DNA from: Rubellicoccus peritrichatus
GTDB taxonomy: Bacteria > Verrucomicrobiota > Verrucomicrobiia > Opitutales > Cerasicoccaceae
Assembly (NCBI RefSeq): GCF_033100135.1
Contig: NZ_CP136920.1
Span: 930,001 to 994,000, forward strand
Length of the DNA: 64,000 nucleotides
Direction: 5' to 3'
Below, in pieces: positions 18,101 to 28,964 of this stretch. Position 1 is the first letter of the stretch. Every line of letters starts with the position of its first letter. The position numbers and the translations under genes are program-made. Below the pieces are notes generated by a model. It was not told where the DNA came from, ran no database searches, and saw only the letters and a list, made by a program, of their open reading frames with translations.

Positions 18101-19666
18101 ATGAAACGATCCACTGCAATAAATCGTCTTTCCAATAAATCTGAAATCTGGGATATCCTCGTCGTTGGGGGCGGCGCAACGGGGCTCGGCTGTGCCGTTG
18201 ATGCAGCAGCTCGCGGATACAAAGTCGCGCTGGTCGAGCAGGCCGACTTTGCCAAGGGGACTTCCAGTCGCAGCACAAAGCTGGTCCACGGCGGTGTGCG
18301 TTATCTGAAGCAAGGCAACATCTCGCTCGTCCTCGAAGCCTTAAAGGAACGTGGACTGCTTTGTGAAAACGCACCACATCTCGTAAGCCATCAGTCTTTC
18401 ATTGTTCCGAATTATAACTGGTGGGAAGGCCCCTTCTATGGCATCGGAATGAAAGTCTATGATGTCCTTGCCGGAAAGCTCGGACTGGAAGCTTCACGCA
18501 ATCTCTCCAAGCAGGAAACCCTTGAGCAAATCCCCACTCTGGAAGAAAAGGACCTGGTTGGCGGTGTTATTTATTATGACGGACAATTTGACGATGCCCG
18601 CCTTGCCACCAACCTCGCACAAACCGTTTGGGATCTCAGCGGAGTCGCTGTCAATTATGTCAAAGCCACTGGCTTGTTGCAGGAAGGTGGACTGACCTCC
18701 GGCGTTATGGCGCAGGATATGGAAAGCGGCGATGAACTGGAAATCCGTGCCAAATGTGTGATTAATGCCGCTGGTGTTTTCTCCGATGGATTGCGCCGCA
18801 TGGATGAGCCTGATGGCAAAGACATCATTGCGGCAAGTCGCGGTGTCCACCTGGTTTTGCCAAAGCAATTCGTTCCGAAAGACGCCGCCATCATGGTTCC
18901 GCACACGACCGATGGACGCGTCCTCTTTGCGGTTCCATGGCATGGTTATGTGGTCCTTGGAACGACCGATGAAAGCACGGAAGACATTTGTCTCGAACCA
19001 CGTGCAACCGAAGAAGAGATCGACTTCATTCTCGAAAATGCAGCACGCTACATGCACACCAACCCAACACGAGACGATGTGTTGAGTGTTTACGCAGGCC
19101 TCCGGCCCTTGGTCAAACATGGCGACAGTGGCAACACAGCAGCACTATCACGGGATCATACAATCATCATTTCCGAGACGGGTCTCATCACGATCGCTGG
19201 TGGTAAATGGACCACCTATCGCAAGATGGCGGAAGACGCGATTGATCATGCGGAAACCGTAGCCGGTTTCGACAAACGCGATTGCCGTACCCACCACTTG
19301 CCGATTCACGGCTGCACCACACGTAAGTTTGACGGCCCGGCTCTGATCAATCTATTCGGTTCTGATGCCGAGAAAATTCTCGACCTAACCCGTGAGCAAC
19401 CTGAGTTGATCGAGCCCCTTCACCCTCGCCTTCCCTATTGCAAAGGCGAAGCCATCTGGGCGGCGCGCGAGGAAATGGCGCGCAGCGTGGAAGACATCCT
19501 CGCCCGCCGAACGCGCAGCCTACTCCTCGATGCCCAAGCCTCAATCGAAGCCGCCCCACTCGTCGGCCAGCTCCTCGCCAAAGAGCTCGGTCAGGACGAA
19601 ACCTGGGGCAAGCAATCAGCGGACACGTTTATCGAAATCGCCAAGGGATATCTGGTGAAGGCGTGA
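18101..19666 (+). CDS. glpD: Aerobic glycerol-3-phosphate dehydrogenase
   Basis: The 521-residue FAD-dependent enzyme has the N-terminal Rossmann motif ILVVGGGATGLGCAVDAAARG (about residues 18-38) followed by FAKGTSSRSTKLVHGGVRYL, characteristic of GlpD/GlpA. A C-terminal helical DAO-C domain is also present. It oxidises glycerol 3-phosphate to dihydroxyacetone phosphate at the membrane and feeds electrons to quinone. It closes the glpF-glpK-glpD run on the plus strand. A palindromic repeat follows 46 bp downstream. Confidence 0.95.
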   Translation: MKRSTAINRLSNKSEIWDILVVGGGATGLGCAVDAAARGYKVALVEQADFAKGTSSRSTKLVHGGVRYLKQGNISLVLEALKERGLLCENAPHLVSHQSFIVPNYNWWEGPFYGIGMKVYDVLAGKLGLEASRNLSKQETLEQIPTLEEKDLVGGVIYYDGQFDDARLATNLAQTVWDLSGVAVNYVKATGLLQEGGLTSGVMAQDMESGDELEIRAKCVINAAGVFSDGLRRMDEPDGKDIIAASRGVHLVLPKQFVPKDAAIMVPHTTDGRVLFAVPWHGYVVLGTTDESTEDICLEPRATEEEIDFILENAARYMHTNPTRDDVLSVYAGLRPLVKHGDSGNTAALSRDHTIIISETGLITIAGGKWTTYRKMAEDAIDHAETVAGFDKRDCRTHHLPIHGCTTRKFDGPALINLFGSDAEKILDLTREQPELIEPLHPRLPYCKGEAIWAAREEMARSVEDILARRTRSLLLDAQASIEAAPLVGQLLAKELGQDETWGKQSADTFIEIAKGYLVKA

Positions 19667-19712
19667 TACAGTGCATTCATTATAAAACTACAAATCTGCC
19701 TAATTGCTATCA

Positions 19713-19785
19713 GGTAGCGTCCAGCGTCCTCGCTGGACATAGAACACTGCTGGATAAATGTCCGGCGAGGACGCCGGACGCTACC
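19713..19785. repeat. GGTAGCG...CGCTACC palindromic element, copy 2
   Basis: Each arm is a hairpin: TCCAGCG-TCCT-CGCTGGA on the left and TCCGGCG-AGGA-CGCCGGA on the right. The two arms differ from each other at two positions that are paired within an arm (A-T versus G-C), a compensatory change. The outer ends GGTAGCG and CGCTACC match the copy at 8751-8827. Confidence 0.8.
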
Positions 19786-19803
19786 CCAGTAAACCCGCGC
19801 TGA

Positions 19804-21330
19804 TCAGGGCACCTGAGTCACGCTAACGCGCACGAAACACTCAGTGTCATCACCAAGGCTGGCGGATGCGGTTCGATAACCTTCATCGTCCGGAGACGAA
19901 AGCACAATACCCGTATCATCCCAATTCACCAGATCCTTGCTGGTCTCGACGGTGTAAGTCACATCATCGCGGCCGCTATAGAAGTTGTATTCCAGTTGAT
20001 TGCCGTTCAGTCGTGGTGTGGGTGTATCTTGCATGTCAGGGGAAAGATTCAAAGCATATGACAGGAGCAATGGCATTCCCGCACTACCTGTGTCGGTTTC
20101 CAAATCGGCATCGTAGGCCAAACCGTTTTCAATCAGCCAGGTTTTGCCGGGGGTGCTGGGGCCCATGTTGACCGAAGGACGATCCATCCATGTTGGAGAT
20201 GTGAAACCGGTTTTGTCACTGAAATGAAAGATAGTTACAGGAGTATTATCAAACGCGAAAGGATCAACATCACCTGGAACGTCATCGAAAAAATAAATAC
20301 TCAATAAGTTACTGCAGTCTTCAAAAGCATTACTGCCGATCGAGGTAACACCTTCAGGTATTGTGATACTCGTAAATCCATCACAACTAAAAAAAGCGGA
20401 AGCACCGATGCTCTGCACACTATCGGCAATAGATACCGATGTAAGATTATCACAGTCATAAAATGCATATTCACCAATAGTAACAACAGTATCAGGGACA
20501 TGATAGTTCAAGCTTGAAACACCTTTCGGATAAGTGTGTAAAATACTAAGATCTTCATTGAAAAGAATGCCGTCCAAACTTGCATAATAGGCATTTGACC
20601 CATCGACTTGGATACTCGTCAATTTTTCACATAGAATAAAGGCATTACTTTTGATACTAGAAACACCACCTGGTATCGTGATACTATCCAACTGAGAACA
20701 AACCACAAATGCCGCATCACCGATTGACGTTAGGCTCTGGGGGAGTGTAACGTCAGTTAATTGAGGGCAGCCCAAAAAAGTTACATCTTCAATAATGATA
20801 ACTCCTTCGGGTATGACAATATTGACTATTCCAGAGTTAGCAAATGCCCTAGAGCCTATTGTTTCAAGAGTGGTTGGAAGATTTACAACAGCTAAACTTA
20901 TTGAAAGATTGAATGCTCCGTCCCCAATAGTAGTAACTCCCTCAGGTATTGTAACACTCTCTAGACCTGAGAAATAAAAAGCAGAATCGCCAATCGAAAG
21001 GAGAGAGAAAGGAAGATCGATACCTGCCAAACTTCGACAGAAATAAAAAGCCTCGTCTCCAATCATTGTAACGCCATCAGGAACGCTGACCCAGGTTATG
21101 GTAGCGCAATTTCCAAACGCCTGATTACCAATAATAGTAACAGGTTTACCATCTATGCTACTTGGAATAATGACCTCGCCAGTTGCGCCCTCGGGGTAAT
21201 CCGTAATCTCAATGTGATCACCATGGTCGGTGTAGGTAAAATCACCAAACTGAGCGGCATGACAGGATAACGCCATGCAAAGCAGGAGATTGAAAGTTAG
21301 AGACCGGAGGAATCGCTGAATCGTAGACAT
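19804..21330 (-). CDS. Exported leucine-rich-repeat protein (BspA-like)
   Basis: From ATG at 21330 the protein has 508 residues and a signal peptide (MSTIQRFLRSLTFNLLLCMA, cleavage after CHA). About twelve BspA/TpLRR-type repeats follow, for example VTIPEGVTTIGDGAFN and SITIPGGVSSIKSNAF. Each is about 23 residues, with the I-P-x-G-V-T-x-I-G-x-x-A-F pattern. The last 70 residues form a beta-rich module (NQLEYNFYSGRDDVTYTVET) often seen at the end of exported Verrucomicrobiota proteins. Such repeats usually mediate surface binding; the ligand cannot be told. The longer frame from 21405 adds an implausible Arg/His-rich leader. Confidence 0.88.
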   Translation of the reverse strand: MSTIQRFLRSLTFNLLLCMALSCHAAQFGDFTYTDHGDHIEITDYPEGATGEVIIPSSIDGKPVTIIGNQAFGNCATITWVSVPDGVTMIGDEAFYFCRSLAGIDLPFSLLSIGDSAFYFSGLESVTIPEGVTTIGDGAFNLSISLAVVNLPTTLETIGSRAFANSGIVNIVIPEGVIIIEDVTFLGCPQLTDVTLPQSLTSIGDAAFVVCSQLDSITIPGGVSSIKSNAFILCEKLTSIQVDGSNAYYASLDGILFNEDLSILHTYPKGVSSLNYHVPDTVVTIGEYAFYDCDNLTSVSIADSVQSIGASAFFSCDGFTSITIPEGVTSIGSNAFEDCSNLLSIYFFDDVPGDVDPFAFDNTPVTIFHFSDKTGFTSPTWMDRPSVNMGPSTPGKTWLIENGLAYDADLETDTGSAGMPLLLSYALNLSPDMQDTPTPRLNGNQLEYNFYSGRDDVTYTVETSKDLVNWDDTGIVLSSPDDEGYRTASASLGDDTECFVRVSVTQVP

Positions 21331-21451
21331 GGCTTTAATTTGAATATTGATTGTTATCACGGTATCCTCTTGGTGTCTAGCGCAGATTCGATTCCCACAC
21401 CTCAAACTTCCGACTTGAACCGCTTACGTGAAACTGCCGTATTGCTTGGCC

Positions 21452-21766
21452 ATGGAATTCAAGCAAGTTACCGCAGTCGCGAAGGCGAATGTCTATTTTG
21501 ACGGAAAAGTCGTGTCTCACAGTATTTTTCTGGAAGACGGTTCGAAGAAGACTTTTGGAATCATCTATCCGGGAACCTACCATTTCGATACGGAAGCCGC
21601 AGAGCTGATGGAAATCACTGATGGTGCCTGCAAGGTGCAGCTCGCTGGTGAGTCCGAGACCAAAGCGTATGCAACGGACAGCTCATTCAGCATTCCAGCT
21701 AATTCGGGCTTCGACATCACGGTCGAAGACGGGATTTGCCAGTATATCTGCAGTTTTTTAAGCTAA
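21452..21766 (+). CDS. ppnP: Pyrimidine/purine nucleoside phosphorylase PpnP
   Basis: From MEFKQVTAVAKANVYFDGKV the protein has 104 residues, close to the 94 of E. coli PpnP (formerly YaiE, DUF1255). It is a single cupin-like barrel. Matching segments are KTFGIIYPGTYHF, ELMEITDGACKVQLAGE and SSFSIPANSGFDITVE. The family cleaves nucleosides with phosphate to free base and ribose 1-phosphate. The ATG at 21428 would add eight unusual residues. It is divergent from the LRR protein gene with about 120 bp between starts. Confidence 0.9.
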   Translation: MEFKQVTAVAKANVYFDGKVVSHSIFLEDGSKKTFGIIYPGTYHFDTEAAELMEITDGACKVQLAGESETKAYATDSSFSIPANSGFDITVEDGICQYICSFLS

Positions 21767-21789
21767 AAGGCGCAGTCCAGCTCTATTTT

Positions 21790-21863
21790 AACCGCAGAGA
21801 GCGCAAAGCACGCTGAGTATCGGCCATTTCGCTTTCTTTGCGTGTCTTACGCTCTCTGTGGTT
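21790..21863. repeat. CACAGAG-family hairpin
   Basis: The left arm AACCGCAGAGAGCGCAAAG starts at 21790 and the right arm ends CGCTCTCTGTGGTTA at 21864. It can form a long stem with a short loop. Nearest relative in the window: 15012-15125. Confidence 0.7.
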
Positions 21864-22000
21864 ATACCCTTTCCTAAATTCCTGAAGAACAGGCACTTCA
21901 GCCTGACTTGAGTAATTTTGGCACAGCTTCGGCGGCTATAAGCTGAATTTCCTATTTGCATTTTGCGAAATCAGCACCAAATTCCTACAGTTCTCTTTGC

Positions 22001-22078
22001 AGGTTGGCGTAGAGAGATGCTGCGATCAAGGTTTGGCCCGGGGCTGAGTCGGGGGTGGTGTCTCTACTTCGCCAGCCT
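22001..22078. repeat. Large imperfect inverted repeat in the gltB leader
   Basis: AGGTTGGCGTAGAGAGATGC at 22001-22020 pairs imperfectly with TGTCTCTACTTCGCCAGCCT at 22059-22078. The enclosed part contains GGCCCGGGGC. It ends 45 bp before the gltB start. It may be another mobile repeat or an attenuator-like leader; the sequence does not decide. Confidence 0.5.
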
Positions 22079-22123
22079 ACACTCAGCACTTTAATAATAG
22101 AACAACAGAAAATCATTTTGCTT

Positions 22124-25100
22124 ATGGCAGACAGTCCAAAGACTCCATTGGGATGGCCCGCAGCACAGGGCTTATTCGACCCGAGCCGCGAGAAAGACTC
22201 TTGCGGCGTTGGCTTCGTCGCACACATGAAGGGCGTTCGCTCGCACCAGATTGTTCAGGATGCGATCATCATGAACGACAACATGATCCACCGTGGAGCT
22301 TGCGGCTGTGAACCGGAAACCGGCGATGGCGCTGGTATATTCCTGCAAATGCCGGACAAATTCCTCCGCAAGGAGATGGCCGAACGCGGCGTTGAGCTTC
22401 CAACCGAAGGTGATTACGGCTCCGGCATTTTCTTCCTATCCCCGAATGTTGCCGAGCGCAGTGCAGCAAAGGAAGTCTGTGAGCACATCATTCGCGAAGA
22501 AGGCCAGAAGCCTCTTGGATGGCGCCGTGTTCCTGTCGACAGTTCTATTCTAGGAAAGACCTCCGGCAGCTATGAGCCTGTCATGGAGCAGGTCTTTATT
22601 GGTAAGAAAAAGGAGTTTTCAGATGCCCTGGATTGGGAGCGCAAGCTCTACATCATCCGCCGACGGATGATGAATGCGATTCAGAACAATGACGTCCCAC
22701 AGCAAATGTACGATGTGCATGGGCTTTCGGACAAAACGTTTCCCGGCGCTGAGTATTTCTACATTTGCAGCCTCTCCGGGCGAGTCATGGTCTACAAGGG
22801 CATGCTCACACCCGAGCAGATCGGACCTTACTTTAAAGACCTGCATGACAAGGACTTCGAAAGCGCACTAGCCCTCGTTCACGCCCGTTTCTCGACCAAC
22901 ACCTTCCCGAGCTGGCCACGCGCACATCCAAATCGCTTCATGGCTCACAACGGTGAGATCAACACGGTGATGGGGAACGTTAACTTCATGAAGGCCCGTC
23001 AGGCCCTTTGTGAATCAGAGATTTTTGGAGACGAGATCGAAAAGATCTTCCCTGTCATCAACGAAGACGGCTCTGACTCCGCCCGTTGTGACAACGTTCT
23101 GGAATTCCTCCACATGGGTGGCTACACCCTGCCGCATGCCGTCATGATGATGATTCCCGAGCCGTGGGAAAATCATGAGTCCATGTCGAAAGAGAAGCGC
23201 GACTTCTATGAGTATCACGCTACCATGATGGAGCCGTGGGATGGTCCAGCTTCGATTACGTTCTCTGATGGCGTGGTTATTGGGGCAACGCTTGACCGTA
23301 ATGGACTCCGCCCATCGCGTTATTATGTCACCAGCGACGACCGTGTCATCATGGCGTCAGAAGTTGGTGTCGTCCCGGTTGATCCGGAGCTGGTGATCAA
23401 AAAAGGCCGCTTGCAGCCTGGACGCATGTTCCTGGTTGATACCAAAGAAGGTCGCATCATCGGCGACGAAGAGATCAAAATGGGCATCTCCACCGCCAAG
23501 CCTTACGGCGAGTGGCTGGAGCAGAACCGCGTTCACATCAATGAGCTCGAGGTTCCCAGCAAAATTCCGGCAATCGATGAAGCCGGCATTCTGCAGCGCC
23601 AACGTGCATTTGGTTACACTTATGAAGACATGCGCTTCATCCTTGGCCCAACCGCTGATAAAGCGATTCAGCCAATTGGCTCTATGGGCAATGACACACC
23701 GCTGTCCGTGTTGTCCAACAAGTCGACCTTGCTTTACACTTACTTCAAGCAGATCTTTGCTCAGGTAACAAATCCACCGCTGGATGCGATTCGTGAGGAA
23801 ATCATCACGGCGACCGATACCTTCCTCGGTTCCGAAGGTAACCTTCTGCAGCCCGATGCCGAGACTTGCCGGATGATTCGTCTCCGCTCTCCGCTGGTGG
23901 ACAACAAGCAACTCGAAACCATTCGCCAAATCAATCGCGAAGGTTTCAAGTCCGCAACGCTTCCGATTCTTTTTGACCCGGAAAGTGGTGGCGAAGGCTT
24001 GGAGGAAGCTCTCGAAGCTCTCTTCCAACTTTCGGATGAAGCAATCGAAGACGGCGTCAACCTCCTGGTCCTTTCAGACCGAGGCATTGATTCTGAAAAT
24101 GCAGCAATTCCTTTGGTCCTCGCCATGGGCGGTCTGCACCACCACCTGGTTCGCAGTGGAACCCGCACCAAGGTTTCCATTATTCTGGAATCCGGTGAAT
24201 GCCGCGAAGTGCATCACTTTGCCGTTCTACTGGGCTATGGCGCTGATGCCATCAACCCATACATGGCTTTCGAAAGTCTCTATGAGCTGATCCGCGAAGG
24301 CACACTCAAGCTGGACTTTGAAGACGCCGTAGCCCGCTACCTCAAGGGTTCCATCAAGGGTGTGGTCAAGACCATGGCCAAGATGGGAATCTCGACAGTG
24401 GCCAGCTATCGTGGAGCACAAATCTTTGAAGCGGTTGGACTCAGCACCAAGGTCGTCCAAAAATACTTCACTGGAACTGCCAGCCGGATTGAAGGTGTCG
24501 GCATGTCCCAGATTGCGGAGGAAGTTGTCATACGCCACCGTAAGGCATTTCCCGGACGTCACATTGAGGACGACGAAGTCGCTTTGGACCCAGGTGGTAT
24601 CTACCAATGGCGTAAAGAAGGAGAGTATCACCTCTTCAATCCACAAACCATTCACACGCTGCAAAAATCTGTCCGCCTTGGTGATTACGATGCGTTCAAG
24701 ATTTATTCATCGGCAGTCAACGACCACTCAAAGCAGTACTGCACCTTGCGTGGCCTGATGGAGCTGAAAAAGGCCCGCACTCCGATTGCCATTGATGAAG
24801 TCGAGCCAGCTGAAGCGATCCTCAAGCGCTTCAAGACCGGGGCCATGTCCTGGGGTTCGATTTCCAAGGAAGCCCACGAGACTCTGGCTATCGCCATGAA
24901 TCGTATCGGTGGTAAATCCAACACAGGTGAAGGCGGTGAAGATGCATCCCGCTTCACCCCAATGGAAAACGGTGACTCCAAGCGCAGTTCCATCAAGCAG
25001 GTGGCATCTGGTCGCTTTGGTGTAACCAGCCATTACCTTGTCAACTCAGACGAGATTCAAATCAAGATGGCTCAGGGGGCAAAGCCCGGTGAGGGCGGCG

Positions 25101-26791
25101 AGCTTCCAGGCAGCAAGGTCTACCCATGGATTGCCAAGGTCCGTCACTCAACTCCGGGTGTTGGACTGGTTTCACCTCCACCGCACCACGACATTTACTC
25201 GATTGAGGATTTGTCCGAGCTGATCCATGACTTGAAGAACGCCAACCACCATGCCCGCGTTAATGTGAAACTGGTTGCAGAAGTTGGCGTTGGCACGATT
25301 GCATCCGGTGTGGCCAAGGGTAAAGCTGACGTCATCCTGATCGCAGGTCATGACGGCGGCACTGGTGCTTCACCAATATCTTCGATTTACAACGCGGGCG
25401 TTCCATGGGAACTCGGCGTGGCCGAAACCAATCAGATTTTGCTCATCAATGATCTGCGCAGCCGCGTGGTCCTTGAAACAGATGGTCAAATGAAGACTGG
25501 TCGCGACATCGTGATTGGCGCCCTATTGGGTGCTGAGGAATTCGGTTTTGCAACCGCACCACTCGTCACAATGGGCTGCCTGATGATGCGTGTCTGCCAG
25601 AAGAACACTTGCCCGGTCGGCGTCGCAACTCAGGATCCGCGCTTGCGGGCCAAGTTCAGCGGCAAGCCCGAGCATGTGGTTAATTTCATGAAGTTCATCG
25701 CCGAAGAAGTGCGCGAACTGATGGCCGAACTCGGATTCCGCACCTTCAATGAAATGATTGGGCGTGTGGACAAGCTGGAAACCAAGGCGGCAATCAATCA
25801 CTGGAAGGCCAAGGGAGTTGATCTGACTTCAATCTTCCACAAGCCGGACGTCGCTCCTGAGGTCGGCACTTATTGCCAGCAAAAACAGGATCACGGTTTG
25901 GATGTTGCTCTCGACAACACGCACTTACTCGAATTGTGCAAGCCAGCGATTGACCATGGTCAAAAGGTCAAATTCACCTTGCCAATCAAGAGCACCAACC
26001 GAGTAACGGGAACGATTACTGGTTCGGAAATCTCCAGGAAATATGGTGCTGAAGGACTTCCTGAAGATACCGTATGGATGCATTTCCAGGGAAGCGCCGG
26101 CCAAAGTCTTGGTGCCTTCACACCAAAGGGTATGACTTTTGAACTGGAAGGCGACTCCAACGATTACCTCGGTAAGGGCCTCTCAGGTGGCAAGATCATT
26201 GTCTACCCACCGCGCGGTTCCAAATACAAGGCTGAGGATAATATCATAGTAGGAAACGTCTGCTTCTACGGAGCAACCCTCGGAGAGGCTTATATCAGCG
26301 GTATATCCGGTGAACGTTTCTGCGTTCGCAACTCAGGTGTTCGCACTGTGGTTGAAGGCGTTGGTGATCATGGCTGCGAATACATGACCGGTGGCCGTGT
26401 CGTTGTCCTGGGCAAGACCGGACGAAACTTTGCCGCAGGTATGTCAGGTGGTATTGCCTACATTTTCGATGAAGACGGTACCTTCCCGGATCGCTTGAAC
26501 ACCGAAATGGTCAATCTCTACAAGCTGGTAGAAGCTGAAGATGACGAGATCGCTGAAGTGAAGCAAATGATCGAAAACCACGTGAAGTATACGGACAGTG
26601 AGCGCGCCAAGCAGATCATCGCCAAATGGGATGAGAATCTGCCCAAGTTTGCCAAAGTCCTGCCACGCGACTTCGAACGCATGATGAAGTGGTTCAAGAA
26701 AGTCGAAGAACAAGGCCTCACCGGTGACGAAGCTGCACTGGCTGCCTTCGAAGGCAACATGCAGGAACTCGCTCAAGCCGCAGCCAAGTAA
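22124..26791 (+). CDS. gltB: Glutamate synthase, large subunit
   Basis: From ATG at 22124 ([15 protein letters not shown]) the protein has 1555 residues, the usual size. A propeptide precedes the N-terminal nucleophile in [11 protein letters not shown] (Cys27). The class II glutaminase domain is followed by the central domain, the FMN-binding synthase domain, the iron-sulfur motif [21 protein letters not shown], and the C-terminal beta-helix ([19 protein letters not shown]). It transfers glutamine amide nitrogen to 2-oxoglutarate, giving two glutamates. gltD follows after 29 bp. The frame upstream of 22124 translates part of the inverted repeat and is unlikely. Confidence 0.97.
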   Translation: MADSPKTPLGWPAAQGLFDPSREKDSCGVGFVAHMKGVRSHQIVQDAIIMNDNMIHRGACGCEPETGDGAGIFLQMPDKFLRKEMAERGVELPTEGDYGSGIFFLSPNVAERSAAKEVCEHIIREEGQKPLGWRRVPVDSSILGKTSGSYEPVMEQVFIGKKKEFSDALDWERKLYIIRRRMMNAIQNNDVPQQMYDVHGLSDKTFPGAEYFYICSLSGRVMVYKGMLTPEQIGPYFKDLHDKDFESALALVHARFSTNTFPSWPRAHPNRFMAHNGEINTVMGNVNFMKARQALCESEIFGDEIEKIFPVINEDGSDSARCDNVLEFLHMGGYTLPHAVMMMIPEPWENHESMSKEKRDFYEYHATMMEPWDGPASITFSDGVVIGATLDRNGLRPSRYYVTSDDRVIMASEVGVVPVDPELVIKKGRLQPGRMFLVDTKEGRIIGDEEIKMGISTAKPYGEWLEQNRVHINELEVPSKIPAIDEAGILQRQRAFGYTYEDMRFILGPTADKAIQPIGSMGNDTPLSVLSNKSTLLYTYFKQIFAQVTNPPLDAIREEIITATDTFLGSEGNLLQPDAETCRMIRLRSPLVDNKQLETIRQINREGFKSATLPILFDPESGGEGLEEALEALFQLSDEAIEDGVNLLVLSDRGIDSENAAIPLVLAMGGLHHHLVRSGTRTKVSIILESGECREVHHFAVLLGYGADAINPYMAFESLYELIREGTLKLDFEDAVARYLKGSIKGVVKTMAKMGISTVASYRGAQIFEAVGLSTKVVQKYFTGTASRIEGVGMSQIAEEVVIRHRKAFPGRHIEDDEVALDPGGIYQWRKEGEYHLFNPQTIHTLQKSVRLGDYDAFKIYSSAVNDHSKQYCTLRGLMELKKARTPIAIDEVEPAEAILKRFKTGAMSWGSISKEAHETLAIAMNRIGGKSNTGEGGEDASRFTPMENGDSKRSSIKQVASGRFGVTSHYLVNSDEIQIKMAQGAKPGEGGELPGSKVYPWIAKVRHSTPGVGLVSPPPHHDIYSIEDLSELIHDLKNANHHARVNVKLVAEVGVGTIASGVAKGKADVILIAGHDGGTGASPISSIYNAGVPWELGVAETNQILLINDLRSRVVLETDGQMKTGRDIVIGALLGAEEFGFATAPLVTMGCLMMRVCQKNTCPVGVATQDPRLRAKFSGKPEHVVNFMKFIAEEVRELMAELGFRTFNEMIGRVDKLETKAAINHWKAKGVDLTSIFHKPDVAPEVGTYCQQKQDHGLDVALDNTHLLELCKPAIDHGQKVKFTLPIKSTNRVTGTITGSEISRKYGAEGLPEDTVWMHFQGSAGQSLGAFTPKGMTFELEGDSNDYLGKGLSGGKIIVYPPRGSKYKAEDNIIVGNVCFYGATLGEAYISGISGERFCVRNSGVRTVVEGVGDHGCEYMTGGRVVVLGKTGRNFAAGMSGGIAYIFDEDGTFPDRLNTEMVNLYKLVEAEDDEIAEVKQMIENHVKYTDSERAKQIIAKWDENLPKFAKVLPRDFERMMKWFKKVEEQGLTGDEAALAAFEGNMQELAQAAAK

Positions 26792-26820
26792 CTTTTAACC
26801 CCTAAATTTGAAATTATCAG

Positions 26821-28317
26821 ATGGGAAAACCTACAGGATTCCTCGAAGTAGAACGTAAGACCGTTGCAGAAAGCGATCCGCTTGAGCGGATCAAAAACTG
26901 GGACGAATTCAAGGAGCACCCACCAGCGGAACAACTGCAAAAGCAGGGCTCACGCTGCATGGACTGCGGAACACCGTTCTGCCACACGGGCATGACAATC
27001 AGCGGTATGGCCTCCGGCTGCCCGATTAATAACCTCATCCCCGAATGGAATGACCTGGTTTATAAAGGCCGTTGGGAAGAGGCTCTTGAGAGGCTCCACA
27101 AGACCAACAACTTCCCGGAATTCACGGGTCGCGTTTGCCCCGCTCCATGTGAGGGCTCCTGTGTTCTTGGCGTTATAGAACCACCGGTAACGATCAAAAA
27201 CATCGAAGCCTCAATCATCGACAGGGGTTGGGCAGAAGGCTGGGTTAAGCCAAATCCACCTGAAACGCGTACTGGTAAGAAGGTCGCAATTGTTGGATCT
27301 GGTCCTGCTGGTCTTGCTTGTGCAGATCAATTGAATCAGGCTGGTCACGAAGTTACAGTTTACGAACGTGCTGACCGCATCGGTGGCCTCCTCATGTATG
27401 GCATCCCCAACATGAAGCTTGAAAAGGAAGACGTTGTTCAACGTCGCGTTGACCTGATGGAAGCCGAAGGCATTAAGTTTGTTACTGGTGTTGAAATCGG
27501 TAAAGCCATACCGGCAAAGCAGCTCATGGATGAGTTCGACGCTGTCGTACTTGCCACTGGAGCAACCAAGCCGAATGACTTTCTGGCCAAGGCAGAAAAT
27601 CGTGATGCCAAAGGTATTCACTTTGCGATGGAGTTCCTGACCAAGAACACCAGTCACATCCTTGACACCAAGATGGATGGCTCAATTCCAGAGCTGAATG
27701 CCAAGGGCAAGGACGTTGTCGTTATCGGTGGTGGTGATACTGGTACAGACTGTGTCGGAACTTCGGTTCGACACGGCGCAACCAGCGTAGTCCAGCTTGA
27801 GATTATGCCGCAACCTCCTATGGAGCGCGCTGCAAACAATCCATGGCCGGAATGGCCCAAGGTTTACAAGCTCGATTACGGCCAGGAAGAAGCCAAAGCC
27901 AAGTGGGGTGACGATCCTCGTCAGTATCTCATCAATACCAAGCGCTTCATCAAAGACGAAGACGGCAATCTTTCCGGTATCGAAATCGTCAACATCTCTT
28001 GGGAACGTGGCGATGACGGTCGCATGAAGATGATTGAAGACAAGGACTCGATCCGCGTCCTGCCTTGCCAGCTCGCACTTTTCGCGATGGGCTTCAGTGG
28101 CCCCGAGCAAGTCATCGCCGAAGAGATTGGCCTTGAGACTGATGCACGCTCGAACTACAAAGCAGAGCATGAGAAGTACACGACTTCAATTCCAGGCGTC
28201 TTCGCGTCAGGCGATTGCCGTCGTGGACAATCTTTGGTCGTCTGGGCAATCAACGAAGGCCGTGGCGCTGCTCGCGAATGTGACCGTTATCTCATGGGCG
28301 TAACAACGCTTCCTTGA
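26821..28317 (+). CDS. gltD: Glutamate synthase, small subunit
   Basis: The 498-residue protein has N-terminal iron-sulfur Cys clusters ([33 protein letters not shown]). An FAD site ([21 protein letters not shown], about residue 155) and an NADPH site ([21 protein letters not shown]) follow. It supplies electrons from NADPH to GltB. It is the second gene of the gltBD operon, which ends at a strong terminator 23 bp after its stop. Confidence 0.97.
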   Translation: MGKPTGFLEVERKTVAESDPLERIKNWDEFKEHPPAEQLQKQGSRCMDCGTPFCHTGMTISGMASGCPINNLIPEWNDLVYKGRWEEALERLHKTNNFPEFTGRVCPAPCEGSCVLGVIEPPVTIKNIEASIIDRGWAEGWVKPNPPETRTGKKVAIVGSGPAGLACADQLNQAGHEVTVYERADRIGGLLMYGIPNMKLEKEDVVQRRVDLMEAEGIKFVTGVEIGKAIPAKQLMDEFDAVVLATGATKPNDFLAKAENRDAKGIHFAMEFLTKNTSHILDTKMDGSIPELNAKGKDVVVIGGGDTGTDCVGTSVRHGATSVVQLEIMPQPPMERAANNPWPEWPKVYKLDYGQEEAKAKWGDDPRQYLINTKRFIKDEDGNLSGIEIVNISWERGDDGRMKMIEDKDSIRVLPCQLALFAMGFSGPEQVIAEEIGLETDARSNYKAEHEKYTTSIPGVFASGDCRRGQSLVVWAINEGRGAARECDRYLMGVTTLP

Positions 28318-28339
28318 TCTGATTGCTCCCAGCATTTGC

Positions 28340-28371
28340 AAAAAGCTGCCTCATTATGAGGCGGCTTTTTT
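28340..28371 (+). terminator. Rho-independent terminator of gltBD
   Basis: The stem AAAAAGCTGCCTCA pairs with TGAGGCGGCTTTTT around a TTA loop and ends in a T run. Confidence 0.9.
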
Positions 28372-28405
28372 ATTATCAGAAATGCAAGACGAAGTAGGGT
28401 AAGGA

Positions 28406-28828
28406 CTATCTGTTACTCCTACGCTTTGACGCTAGTGAGAACTGCTTGGTATTAAAGCCCGAGCCCTCTAAAAGAGTAATCGTACCCGACTGCACATACA
28501 CTTTATAACTCCGGCCCGAGATTGGAACCATTAACGGATATGCACCAGTAACTGCTGTTGTATGTCTTTCTTCGACAGTTACAGGACTATAGTCAATTTC
28601 ATACCTACGGCCTTCTGCGATACGGTCTGCAAATTGCTTTAGCCTGGGTCGAATCGAACCTCTGTCATAATGAGAAACCTCTGCCTCTCTTTTCACCTTT
28701 ATTGTAGTATCGTTAATGACATCCCAACTAAACTGGTTTTTGTTAATCTTTGGTTCCGACTGTATTTTTGTTGTTTCACAACCAACTAGCAATAAAGACA
28801 GGAGGAGTAAGACGATAATTCTCGGCAT
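28406..28828 (-). CDS. Small lipoprotein of unknown function
   Basis: From ATG at 28828 (MPRIIVLLLLSLLLVGCETT) it has 140 residues with a clear lipobox LLVGC, so the mature protein begins at Cys17. The rest is beta-rich and basic at the end (ASKRRSNR). No domain was recognised. The gene stands alone, convergent to gltD. Confidence 0.75.
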   Translation of the reverse strand: MPRIIVLLLLSLLLVGCETTKIQSEPKINKNQFSWDVINDTTIKVKREAEVSHYDRGSIRPRLKQFADRIAEGRRYEIDYSPVTVEERHTTAVTGAYPLMVPISGRSYKVYVQSGTITLLEGSGFNTKQFSLASKRRSNR

Positions 28829-28964
28829 GATTTTTATATTGGATGGCACATACCGACAATTCAGTATGATGTATCCAACAATAATCCTACAGATTCAAGG
28901 TGGATCAAGCATATATTTTCTGATTTACATCAAGTTTTCACTGACCTCGATAACCTCATTCACA

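Larger units (their letters stand above)
21767..22123. other. ppnP-gltB intergenic region
   Basis: It holds the CACAGAG-family hairpin (21790-21863), about 135 bp with no recognised feature, and a large imperfect inverted repeat (22001-22078) directly before gltB. No gene was seen. Confidence 0.5.

Noticed and set aside
23357-24028. Minus-strand frame of 223 codons
   Set aside because: Antisense to the well-conserved gltB.
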